Shown piece after piece: positions 1-7,339 of a DNA stretch of 9,493 bases. The translations under genes and the position numbers were made by a program. The stretch's first letter is position 1. Each line of letters begins with the position of its first letter. The notes beneath the pieces were generated by a model, which was not told the origin of the DNA, searched no databases, and saw only the letters and a program-made list of their open reading frames with translations. Source of the stretch: an uncultured Chryseolinea sp. (GTDB lineage: Bacteria > Bacteroidota > Bacteroidia > Cytophagales > Cyclobacteriaceae); the NCBI GenBank assembly GCA_946478915.1, contig CAMLER010000158.1, positions 1-9,493 of the forward strand, in the 5' to 3' direction.

Positions 1-129
1 GGTAACGTTACCGATCGATCGGTATATTCAGAACGGGGTGAATTATTATCCCGAACCGGTGCATGGGTTTCAGCGTTGATCATTATCTTCACCCTTGTAA
101 AAGGACTGACTAAAAAAGTATCACGATGA
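1..129 (+). CDS. lnt: 3' end of a membrane protein, probably apolipoprotein N-acyltransferase (partial)
   Basis: Reading frame 1 is open from the window edge to a TGA at 127-129, giving the last 42 residues of a protein whose start lies upstream; there is no ATG in frame. The tail has one hydrophobic helix (about residues 22-36, around WVSALIIIFTLV) followed by a basic end (KGLTKKVSR). The segment SVYSERGELLSRTGAWV resembles the C-terminus of Bacteroidota Lnt proteins as I remember them, where a T-x-Y-x-x-x-G-D-x-[IL]-G-R stretch precedes a last membrane helix. Lnt adds the third acyl chain to lipoproteins at the periplasmic face of the inner membrane. The stop overlaps the next start as ATGA, which supports this frame and suggests translational coupling. 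The family call is inference from a short tail; another membrane protein is possible. Confidence 0.5.
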   Translation, partial: GNVTDRSVYSERGELLSRTGAWVSALIIIFTLVKGLTKKVSR

Positions 130-935
130 ATTTAAAGGAAATCGAAAAAAGTGTGATTGATGTTTGTCTTGAGGTCGGTCAGTTTATCCGTCATGAAGGA
201 GCTAATTTTGATCACACTCGCGTTGAACAAAAAGATGGCTTTAACAACCTTGTTTCTTATGTTGATAAAGAGGCGGAGCGAAGATTAGTAACCGTTTTCA
301 AGAAACTCATTCCGGAGGCTGGTTTTATTACGGAAGAGGGAACCGTGACACAATCTCAGCATAACGATTACAACTGGATCATCGATCCGTTGGATGGCAC
401 AACTAACTTTTTGCATGGTTTACCCATTTATGCCATCAGTGTCGGATTAACATATAAACATCAGATAATATTAGGTGTCATCTACCACATAGTACGTCAG
501 GAATGTTTTCATGCAATAGAAGGCGGACATGCTTACTGCAACAATCAGATCATTACCGTCTCAAAAGTGCAGACGTTGCAAAAGAGTTTGCTCGCCACGG
601 GCTTTCCATATTATCACACAAAGAAAAAGGAAGTATATCTTGAAATCATTAAAGAATTCCTGGAGAAATCGCACGGTATACGCAGGCTGGGTAGTGCGGC
701 AATTGATCTTGCCTATGTTGCCTGTGGTCGCCTTGAAGGATTCTTTGAATACAACCTAAATCCGTGGGATGTAGCTGCCGGAATCTTTTTGGTGCAGCAG
801 GCTGGAGGAAAGGTAACAGATTTCAGGGGAGGTAATAATGTTCTTTTTGGCGGCGAGCTTTGTTCAGCGAATAGGGATATGCACGCCGAAATGTTGGAGG
901 TAATCAATTCCCGATGGTACGGTAGCGAGAGGTAA
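126..935 (+). CDS. Inositol monophosphatase family protein (SuhB-like)
   Basis: A complete 269-residue protein, the usual length of this family. These Mg2+-dependent cytosolic phosphatases hydrolyse inositol-1-phosphate or related sugar and nucleotide phosphates. The metal site is intact: E70 in ITEEGT, D87 and D90 in WIIDPLDGTTNF (84-95), and D215 in NPWDVAAG (212-219), followed by the family's QQAGGKVTD (224-232). K36 lies where a conserved lysine is usual. The GSAAIDLAYVACGRLEGFFE stretch (189-208) also matches the family. The ATG at 126 overlaps the stop of the preceding membrane-protein gene by 4 bases, so the pair is probably one operon with coupled translation; an AAAGGA sits about 20 bases upstream, too far for a normal ribosome site. 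The substrate cannot be decided from sequence: inositol phosphate, histidinol phosphate, PAP or a SuhB-type RNA polymerase-binding role all remain open. Confidence 0.93.
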   Translation: MNLKEIEKSVIDVCLEVGQFIRHEGANFDHTRVEQKDGFNNLVSYVDKEAERRLVTVFKKLIPEAGFITEEGTVTQSQHNDYNWIIDPLDGTTNFLHGLPIYAISVGLTYKHQIILGVIYHIVRQECFHAIEGGHAYCNNQIITVSKVQTLQKSLLATGFPYYHTKKKEVYLEIIKEFLEKSHGIRRLGSAAIDLAYVACGRLEGFFEYNLNPWDVAAGIFLVQQAGGKVTDFRGGNNVLFGGELCSANRDMHAEMLEVINSRWYGSER

Positions 936-963
936 CACTTCGCACGAGCCGCAGACAAAATAA

Positions 964-972
964 TATCGTTTG
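964..972 (+). promoter_or_regulatory. Possible promoter -7 element for the M16 peptidase gene
   Basis: TATCGTTTG lies in the 70-base gap after the phosphatase gene. It resembles the Bacteroidota -7 consensus TAnnTTTG but has one extra base between TA and TTTG, and no good TTG element is seen about 20 bases upstream. If used, transcription would start near 979, which would exclude the in-frame TTG at 970 as start and favour one of the ATG codons at 994, 1006 or 1012. Weak call. Confidence 0.28.
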
Positions 973-1005
973 CTACATTTACATGTTATCCAAATGCCTT
1001 TTACC

Positions 1006-3816
1006 ATGACTATGCGAAAAATCATTCTACCGTTGCTGTTGTTGGTTTCGGTGAACCTTTCTCTTTTTTCACAAGTAAAGCTTACCGATCCGTTACCAAC
1101 AGACCCACGGGTTAAGAAGGGAAAGCTGACGAATGGCCTTACCTACTATATTCAAAAAAATACGCGCCCGGAGAAAAAGGTAGAGCTGAGACTCGCAGTA
1201 AACACAGGCTCGATTTTAGAGAATGATGATCAGAGAGGGCTGGCACATTTTACTGAACATATGGCCTTTAATGGTTCAAAAAATTTTCAGAAGAATGACC
1301 TGGTTTCCTTTCTGCAATCCATCGGAGTGAAATTTGGTGCGGACCTTAACGCATATACAAGTTTCGATGAGACAGTTTATATTCTTCCCATTCCAACTGA
1401 AAAAAAGGAAAACGTTGAAAAGGGATTTCAAATACTTGAAGATTGGGCGAGTTCTGTAGCCTTTGACGACGCAGAAATCGACAAAGAACGCGGTGTTGTA
1501 TTGGAAGAACTGCGTTTGGGAAAGGGTGCCGACGATCGCATGAGCAAAATTTATTTCCCGAAATTATTTGAAGGATCCAAGTATGGTGACCGTCTGCCAA
1601 TCGGAACGGAAGACGTGTTGAAGAATTTTAAATATGAGACAATCAAGAATTTCTACCGCGACTGGTATCGGCCCGATTTGATGGCTGTCGTGGTAGTCGG
1701 AGATATCGAAGTGGCTGAAGCGGAGCAACTCGTAAAAAAGCATTTTGCGCATTTGAAGAATCCACAAAATCCCCGGCCACGCACCGCAAGTGAAGTAGCA
1801 CCGAGAAAAAAATCAGAAGGAATTGTGGCGACCGACAAGGAGGCAACCAATCATTTTGTCCAAATTTATTACTCAACAAAAAAGTCGGATCCTGAAACCA
1901 CCGTTGGCGATTACAGGGACTATATCGTACAACGGTTGTTTACAACCATGCTTAATCAAAGGCTGCAGGAACTGACGCAAAAATCGGATCCTCCCTTTCT
2001 TTATGGCGCGAGCAACCTTAGTGATTTTGTTCGGGGATATGAAGCCTATAGTTCATTCGCCGTTGTTGGAAAAGGTGGCGTGGAACCGGCAATCAATGCT
2101 GTTATACAGGAAAACGAACGCGCCCGTAAATTTGGATTTACTGCTTCTGAACTGGATCGCGTCAAAAAGATATTAATGAAAAATATCGAAAGAGCTTACA
2201 ATGAGCGTGACAAGACTGAATCTGCCAATATTGTACAGGAATACGTTCGCAATTTCTTAGAAGCAGAACCAATCCCTGGAATTGAAAACGAATATAAGTA
2301 TCACAAGGAGTTTTTAGACGGTATCACACTTGATGAGGTCAACGCTTTTTCCACACGCACAATTCCGCCAGTGACAGAAAATAAGCTGGTGGTGCTAACG
2401 GGCCCCGACAAAGCTGAATTCAAAATACCTTCAAACGAAGAATTGCTCGTCATTGCCGATAATGCAGCCAAACTTGAAGTTGCCGCCTATGAAGAATCCG
2501 CAGTAGCGACAGCGTTAATAGAAAAATTGCCTGCACCAGGAAAGGTCACTTCCGAAAAACGCTTTGCAGAACTTGATGTCACAGAAGTAACATTAAACAA
2601 TGGGATAAAAGTCCTCCTCAAACCTACGGATTTCAAAAACGACCAGGTCGTTCTTAGTGCGTCACGGTTTGGAGGACAATATCTCTACAGTCCTGCCGAC
2701 CGGTTTAACGCAGAATATGCATCCGCCATCGTCACCCAAATGGGTGTCGCAGATTTAAGCCCGGTGAATCTTCGGAAAGTTCTGGCTGGAAAAAGCGCGA
2801 GTGTAACGCCACGGCTAGGCACAGTTTCGGAATCTCTTTCAGGGCAATGCTCAGCCGTTGACCTGGAAACAATGTTGCAACTAACCTACCTTTATTTCAC
2901 GCAACCGAGACATGATGCTGAATTATTCGAATCCTTCGTAACAAAGCAACAAGCTATGTATCAGAATATGAGTTCTGATCCACAATACACATTTCAGGAT
3001 TCGGTAATGAGGATCTTATATCGTAACCACCCCTGGGCGCCGCGCGTTCCCAAACCCGAAAATTTCGCTAAGATCGATGATGAACGAGCATTGGCGATTT
3101 ACAAAGAAAGATTTGGCGACGCGACTGGCTTTACGTTTGTCATCGTTGGAAAGTTTGAACTGGAAAATATCAAACCTCTTCTTGCCACGTACCTTGGCAG
3201 TTTGAAGGCTTCTGGTAAAAAGTCTACGTTTAAGGATGTTGGTTTGCGGCCGGCTAAGAATATCAAAAAGGAGGTGTTTAAAGGCACGGAACCGAAAAGT
3301 TTTATCAGGATGTTCTGGACTGGCGAAGCGTCGTATAGCCCATCAGAACAATTAAAAGTTCAGGCACTTACAGAAGTGTTGAATATCAAGTTAATTGAAA
3401 AACTGCGTGAAGACCTCGCTGGCATTTATGGTGGGGGAATGTACGGCGCTCTGAACAAATATCCTTACGGGCATTTCTCAATGGGAGCCTCACTCCCATG
3501 TGGTCCCGAGAACGTCGAAAAGCTGATTACGGCTACACATGAGGAAATTGAAAAAATAAAAACCAATGGCCCTGCCGTTGACGATCTTAACAAGGTAAAA
3601 GAAACCTGGAGGCAGCAACATGAAGTGAACCTCAAAGAAAATAATTTCTGGGCACGACAACTTTTACAGAGTGTAGAACTCGGAATCGATCTTAAAGACG
3701 TGCTTAATTACGAGAAAGAAATTGCTATGCTTTCGCCGGCCGATGTGAAGGATGCTGCTGTCAAATACCTTGATATGAAGAATTATGTGCAGGTAGTGCT
3801 GAATCCCGAGAAGTAG
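1006..3816 (+). CDS. Secreted M16 family zinc metallopeptidase (two-repeat, PqqL/pitrilysin type)
   Basis: About 936 residues from the chosen ATG. Residues 1-23 are a signal peptide (MTMRKIILPLLLLV... ending near LFSQ), so the enzyme acts in the periplasm or at the outer membrane. The N-terminal peptidase domain carries the inverted zinc motif HFTEH (H81, E84, H85; glutamate the general base) and the downstream ligand E168 in ERGVVLEE. An M16C domain follows at roughly 190-385. A second M16 pair covers about 525 to the end; it lacks HxxEH, as expected for the inactive half, but keeps R801 and Y808 in REDLAGIY, a conserved substrate-binding signature of the family. Full length and no frameshift. 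In-frame ATGs at 994 and 1012 are alternative starts, and the frame is open back to a TTG at 970; 1006 gives a compact signal peptide. It probably degrades peptides; the natural substrate is unknown. Converges on glmS across a repeat-rich gap. Confidence 0.92.
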   Translation: MTMRKIILPLLLLVSVNLSLFSQVKLTDPLPTDPRVKKGKLTNGLTYYIQKNTRPEKKVELRLAVNTGSILENDDQRGLAHFTEHMAFNGSKNFQKNDLVSFLQSIGVKFGADLNAYTSFDETVYILPIPTEKKENVEKGFQILEDWASSVAFDDAEIDKERGVVLEELRLGKGADDRMSKIYFPKLFEGSKYGDRLPIGTEDVLKNFKYETIKNFYRDWYRPDLMAVVVVGDIEVAEAEQLVKKHFAHLKNPQNPRPRTASEVAPRKKSEGIVATDKEATNHFVQIYYSTKKSDPETTVGDYRDYIVQRLFTTMLNQRLQELTQKSDPPFLYGASNLSDFVRGYEAYSSFAVVGKGGVEPAINAVIQENERARKFGFTASELDRVKKILMKNIERAYNERDKTESANIVQEYVRNFLEAEPIPGIENEYKYHKEFLDGITLDEVNAFSTRTIPPVTENKLVVLTGPDKAEFKIPSNEELLVIADNAAKLEVAAYEESAVATALIEKLPAPGKVTSEKRFAELDVTEVTLNNGIKVLLKPTDFKNDQVVLSASRFGGQYLYSPADRFNAEYASAIVTQMGVADLSPVNLRKVLAGKSASVTPRLGTVSESLSGQCSAVDLETMLQLTYLYFTQPRHDAELFESFVTKQQAMYQNMSSDPQYTFQDSVMRILYRNHPWAPRVPKPENFAKIDDERALAIYKERFGDATGFTFVIVGKFELENIKPLLATYLGSLKASGKKSTFKDVGLRPAKNIKKEVFKGTEPKSFIRMFWTGEASYSPSEQLKVQALTEVLNIKLIEKLREDLAGIYGGGMYGALNKYPYGHFSMGASLPCGPENVEKLITATHEEIEKIKTNGPAVDDLNKVKETWRQQHEVNLKENNFWARQLLQSVELGIDLKDVLNYEKEIAMLSPADVKDAAVKYLDMKNYVQVVLNPEK

Positions 3817-3821
3817 ATTTA

Positions 3822-4008
3822 TTTAGTTATTAGTTAATAGTTATTTGTTAATAGAGTCAGCACGATGTTTATTCTTCCGGTGCGAACTCCTGGTAGCTTT
3901 AAATCTCAAATTTTAGGGTAGTCAGCATTGGCGAATGACGAAGTTTGCATATACTATGCTATCGCGCACTAATAACTATTAACTAATAACTAATAACTAA
4001 TAACTATT
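3822..4008. repeat. Heptamer repeats forming a long inverted repeat between convergent genes
   Basis: The 201-base gap between the M16 gene and glmS is bounded by two arrays of a 7-base unit. The left array (3822-3854) reads as degenerate ATTAGTT units. The right array (3967-4008) is six units of its complement AACTAAT, the three central ones (3981-4001) exact. The arrays face each other, so 3823-3845 and 3971-3993 are perfect reverse complements over 23 bases, separated by a 125-base loop. The overall form resembles a small non-autonomous element with terminal inverted repeats or a dispersed intergenic repeat. No transposase and no clear target duplication are seen. It is too AT-rich and its loop too long for a classical terminator, but it could help end transcription from both sides. 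Confidence 0.85.
3947..3959. repeat. Small hairpin inside the intergenic repeat loop
   Basis: GCATA-TAC-TATGC is a perfect 5-bp inverted repeat with a 3-base spacer, located inside the 125-base loop of the larger inverted repeat. It has no T tract beside it, so it is not a terminator by itself. It may be part of a folded repeat element; stability would be modest. Confidence 0.45.
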
Positions 4009-4017
4009 ATCATCGTG

Positions 4018-5853
4018 CTATTCCACAGTAACAGATTTCGCCAGGTTACGCGGTTGATCAACGTTGCAACCCCTAAGTACCGCTATGTGGTATGACAACA
4101 ACTGCAACGGAATAACAGACACCAACGGCATCAGTGCATCGTGAACAGACGGAACCTCAACACAGAAATCCGACATCTTTGGAATCAGCTCATCACCTTC
4201 TGTAATAATCGAAATTACCCGGCCTTTGCGGGCTTTAACCTCCTGTATGTTGGAAACAACCTTCTCATATGAACTGTCTTTGGTAGCAATAAATACGACT
4301 GGCATTTCTTCATCAATGAGGGCAATGGGTCCGTGCTTCATTTCTGCCGCAGGATATCCTTCAGCATGGATATACGAAATCTCCTTAAGTTTTAAAGCGC
4401 CTTCAAGGGCAACAGGAAAGTTGTATCCTCTTCCGAGGTAAATAAAATTTCTTGCGTCTTTGAACAAAGCAGCGATCTGTTCGATCTGGTCGTTCAGCTT
4501 CAATGCTTTCTCAACTTTGAACGGAATGTTCTCCATTTCTTCCAGCAGCAATCTCAATTGTTCTTTTGAAATGGTCCCATTCTTCTGCGCGACGCTTAGC
4601 GCGATCATGCTGAGCACAGTAAGCTGGGCTGTAAACGCTTTCGTACTAGCCACCCCGATCTCAGGTCCGGCGTGTGTATAAGCACCTGCATGTGTAGCTC
4701 GTGCAATAGACGATCCCACAACATTACAAACACCAAAAATTATCGCGCCTTTTGATTTGGCGAGTTCGATGGCCGCCAATGTATCCGCCGTCTCTCCCGA
4801 CTGAGAAATAGCAATAACCACATCGCCTTCCCTTATAATCGGATTTCTATATCTGAATTCAGATGCGTACTCAACTTCGACAGGTATGCGACAGAATTCC
4901 TCAAAGAAATACTCAGCCACCAACCCGGCGTGCCACGAAGTGCCACAGGCAACAATAATTATTCGTTCCGCTTTCGCAAGCTTGTAAAGGTATTCGCTCA
5001 GTCCCCCCAGCACCAGCCGACCCGACTGCGCGTTGAGTCGACCGCGCATACAATCGCTGATCGATCGCGGCTGCTCAAAAATTTCTTTCAACATGAAGTG
5101 TTCAAACCCACCCTTCTCGATCGCTTCCAGTTCGAGATCAACGGTCTCGATATACGGCGTGAGCGGAAGATTTGAGGTATTCTTAATGCTCAGTTCGCCA
5201 TCTTTAATGATAGCAATCTCCTGGTCGTTGAGGTAAACAACTTCATTTGTGTATTCGATAATCGGTGTTGCATCCGATGCAAGGAAGAATTCATTCGTAC
5301 CGACGCCGATTACGAGTGGGCTTCCCTTTCGCGCCGCGATGAGCAGGTTTGGATGCTCCAGAGACATGATCACAATCGCGTATGCGCCCACTACTTTTGT
5401 CAACGCGAGGCGAACGGCTTCTTCAAGGGAACACTCTTCATTCTCCCTGATGTCCTCTATGAAATGGATGAAAACCTCAGTGTCGGTATCGCTGAGAAAA
5501 TTATGCCCTTTACGAATGAGCTCAAGTTTGATGGCGTTATAATTCTCAATAATACCGTTGTGAATTATCGCAAGCTTTTCGGTCGCCGAGTAGTGAGGAT
5601 GTGCATTTCGGTCGCTGGGTTCACCATGGGTAGCCCAGCGGGTATGCCCCATCCCTATCGTACTTGTGAGGTTTTTACCTTGCAGATAAGCCTCCAGATC
5701 AGATACTTTTCCCTTCTTCTTATAAATTGAAAGTTCTCCGTTTAATAGTGCCACACCGGCGCTGTCATATCCCCGGTATTCCAGTCTTTTTAATCCCTTG
5801 ATGATAACTTCGTGTGCCTGGCGATGGCCAACGTATGCTACGATACCACACAT
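4018..5853 (-). CDS. glmS: Glutamine--fructose-6-phosphate aminotransferase (isomerizing)
   Basis: Makes glucosamine-6-phosphate from fructose-6-phosphate and glutamine in the cytosol, the first committed step to UDP-GlcNAc for peptidoglycan and LPS. The 611 residues match the family's usual size. The protein begins MCGIVAYVG, placing the nucleophile Cys2 (Cys1 after Met removal) and fixing the start. The glutaminase domain has TRWATHG (71-77), HNGIIENY (98-105) and SDTDTEV (121-127). Two SIS domains follow, with CGTSWHAG (303-310), SQSGET (350-355), EIGVASTKAFTAQ (398-410), catalytic E491 in KLKEISY, H507 in MKHGP, and the C-terminal NLAKSVTVE holding the sugar-site lysine K606. It lies 7 bases downstream of the DUF4270 gene, so it is probably co-transcribed. 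That spacing leaves no room for a glmS ribozyme leader; no promoter was recognised in front. No sign of damage. Confidence 0.98.
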   Translation of the reverse strand: MCGIVAYVGHRQAHEVIIKGLKRLEYRGYDSAGVALLNGELSIYKKKGKVSDLEAYLQGKNLTSTIGMGHTRWATHGEPSDRNAHPHYSATEKLAIIHNGIIENYNAIKLELIRKGHNFLSDTDTEVFIHFIEDIRENEECSLEEAVRLALTKVVGAYAIVIMSLEHPNLLIAARKGSPLVIGVGTNEFFLASDATPIIEYTNEVVYLNDQEIAIIKDGELSIKNTSNLPLTPYIETVDLELEAIEKGGFEHFMLKEIFEQPRSISDCMRGRLNAQSGRLVLGGLSEYLYKLAKAERIIIVACGTSWHAGLVAEYFFEEFCRIPVEVEYASEFRYRNPIIREGDVVIAISQSGETADTLAAIELAKSKGAIIFGVCNVVGSSIARATHAGAYTHAGPEIGVASTKAFTAQLTVLSMIALSVAQKNGTISKEQLRLLLEEMENIPFKVEKALKLNDQIEQIAALFKDARNFIYLGRGYNFPVALEGALKLKEISYIHAEGYPAAEMKHGPIALIDEEMPVVFIATKDSSYEKVVSNIQEVKARKGRVISIITEGDELIPKMSDFCVEVPSVHDALMPLVSVIPLQLLSYHIAVLRGCNVDQPRNLAKSVTVE

Positions 5854-5860
5854 ATAGAAT

Positions 5861-7339
5861 TTAGTTTAACGGGGTTGTTGGTTTGGTATAGTGAATCTTA
5901 AGTTTAATGTTTCCCTTGGGAAACACGGCGCGGTTTACGGTCTTGGTGCTGGGACTTCCCGGAGCCGAAGGTGTCAATAGATAGTATCGAAATCTCCTTT
6001 TGTTTTCCGCGGTTATAGCAAGTTGCTGTAGGAACAACGTATAGCTACCTGAATATTCTTTACTGCTGCTTGAATATTCCATATGTGGCGACCTGTCTCC
6101 TTCGAGATAAAATGAGGTGTCAGGTTCGTTGATTACCGTTCCTGACAGCGTTTCGTATAATAGAGATCGAGTATGGGATGCGAACGGAGGATTATACAAA
6201 ACAATGTCTGAGAGATCCTGAGAATTTCCCGCCTGAAATCTTTCCTTGAAATTTGTATCTCCGTTAAGGACGTTCACCATCAAACTCGGCGGCGGACGGA
6301 GATTGGATTCCTGCACACCCTCGATAGAGAGTTCAGCTGACGAAATAACAACATTTGGCACGGTATCACAAAATTCAAAAAACTTTCCAAAGTCAAGTTT
6401 CGTGTATACACCCGCGCCAGACTGGATGTACCGAAGATCGCTTGGAGGGAAAAAATCCTGAGAATATTGTGTGAGGCCTGCCAGCTCCGAAGCTGAGCGG
6501 TCACCCTTGATCTGGCTGAAGCTTGCGACCAGAGAAAACGCCAACTGCACACCCAGACTATCAGTAGATGGGGTGTGGTAGTGTAACGTGACATACGATG
6601 TGGTTCGCACTCCAAGAACTTTATCACCATAGTCGCTCTTAATGGCTAAGCCCTTGAATTGGGCAATAAACTTGCTAAACGTCTTGAAGGTCGAATCCTG
6701 AGTTGTTGCAACATCGCGCCACTGTAACGCCTTTTCAAAAATACTTTCTCCAAAAGCATATTTCAGCGGCACTTTAATAGTAACCACGGTATCCGTTCGG
6801 CTGCCGGCGTAATGATCAAGGCTATCTGGATCAACGGTGAATATTTTTGAGCCAAGTGCATCTGGGTTTACGGGAATTTCAGATGTGTTGAAATAATAAC
6901 GCCTTTTGGAATACTGAAGAGAGTCGGCAAGCTCGTAGACGCTTATCCCTTGTAAGCTCGAAGCGTCACGCGTTCCATAGTTATAAAAGTCCAAATGAAG
7001 CGTAAGCGAAACGGAATCATACGTTGCTTCTGCCGGTAGTTTTGTTGTGGACGTGGGGAAATATTGGGTGTAACTATTAGCTAGCACGGTTCCCATTTGG
7101 TCGTCGCTATACTGACCAACAAGCAGACGGTTGGTCTCGTTTTGAAAGAAGAAATTAGATGTGCGCTGGGAATCTAACAGTAGGATACTGCTTTCAATCG
7201 GTATCTCTACATAAGTGGCTTCGAATTTTGGATTTGGATTTTTATACCCTAGAAGACTGGCTTCATCCTCGCACGAAAAAAAAAATAAGGCAATTGGCAG
7301 GGCGACCAATTGCCTTATGCTTTTAGCCCATAAGTTCAT
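5861..7339 (-). CDS. DUF4270 family lipoprotein, probably outer-membrane or surface exposed
   Basis: A 492-residue lipoprotein from the ATG at 7339. MNLWAKSIRQLVALPIALFF is a lipoprotein signal sequence and C23 in FFSC is the acylated cysteine; E24, D25 and E26 directly after it resemble the acidic export signal that sends Bacteroidota lipoproteins to the surface. The body is beta-rich with many short polar strands (e.g. ATYDSVSLTLHLDFYNYG near 104-121). Family assignment rests on this architecture and on its place between the GT5-like gene and glmS, where DUF4270 proteins are commonly found in the phylum; function is unknown. The frame is open upstream to a TTG at 7384, but that start would add 15 polar residues in front of a good signal peptide. 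It overlaps the upstream gene by 17 bases and precedes glmS by 7. Oddities: a T10 run and a terminator-like hairpin lie within the signal-peptide codons. Confidence 0.85.
   Translation of the reverse strand: MNLWAKSIRQLVALPIALFFFSCEDEASLLGYKNPNPKFEATYVEIPIESSILLLDSQRTSNFFFQNETNRLLVGQYSDDQMGTVLANSYTQYFPTSTTKLPAEATYDSVSLTLHLDFYNYGTRDASSLQGISVYELADSLQYSKRRYYFNTSEIPVNPDALGSKIFTVDPDSLDHYAGSRTDTVVTIKVPLKYAFGESIFEKALQWRDVATTQDSTFKTFSKFIAQFKGLAIKSDYGDKVLGVRTTSYVTLHYHTPSTDSLGVQLAFSLVASFSQIKGDRSASELAGLTQYSQDFFPPSDLRYIQSGAGVYTKLDFGKFFEFCDTVPNVVISSAELSIEGVQESNLRPPPSLMVNVLNGDTNFKERFQAGNSQDLSDIVLYNPPFASHTRSLLYETLSGTVINEPDTSFYLEGDRSPHMEYSSSSKEYSGSYTLFLQQLAITAENKRRFRYYLLTPSAPGSPSTKTVNRAVFPKGNIKLKIHYTKPTTPLN
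7276..7318 (-). terminator. Intrinsic terminator / attenuator between the GT5-like gene and the DUF4270 gene
   Basis: On the minus strand, ATAAGGCAATTGG (7318-7306), an 8-base loop (7305-7298) and CCAATTGCCTTAT (7297-7285) form a perfect 13-bp hairpin, followed immediately by T's down to 7276 (ten in all, one shared with the stem). It begins 4 bases after the stop codon of the GT5-like gene, the normal place for a Rho-independent terminator. It also lies wholly inside the first codons of the DUF4270 gene (codons 8 to 22), so a ribosome on that gene would disrupt the hairpin. The shape is seen directly; termination activity is inferred. Confidence 0.75.

Noticed and set aside
2..79. Second open frame at the left edge, ending in TGA at 77-79
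   Set aside because: It is short, lacks a hydrophobic or family-like pattern, and conflicts with frame 1, which has a membrane helix, an Lnt-like tail and the ATGA overlap.
970..993. TTG-initiated start of the M16 peptidase
   Set aside because: It would place polar residues before the signal peptide and overlaps the possible -7 element; three better ATG codons follow.
3967..4008. CRISPR array
   Set aside because: The 7-base units are contiguous with no spacers and no cas gene is present; this is a simple tandem heptamer repeat.
5353..5730. 125-codon open frame on the plus strand opposite glmS
   Set aside because: It is a shadow of the well-conserved glutaminase domain of glmS, with no promoter and no recognisable domain.
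5854..5860. glmS ribozyme or leader riboswitch in front of glmS
   Set aside because: Only 7 bases separate glmS from the preceding gene, and ribozyme-controlled glmS is known mainly from Gram-positive bacteria.
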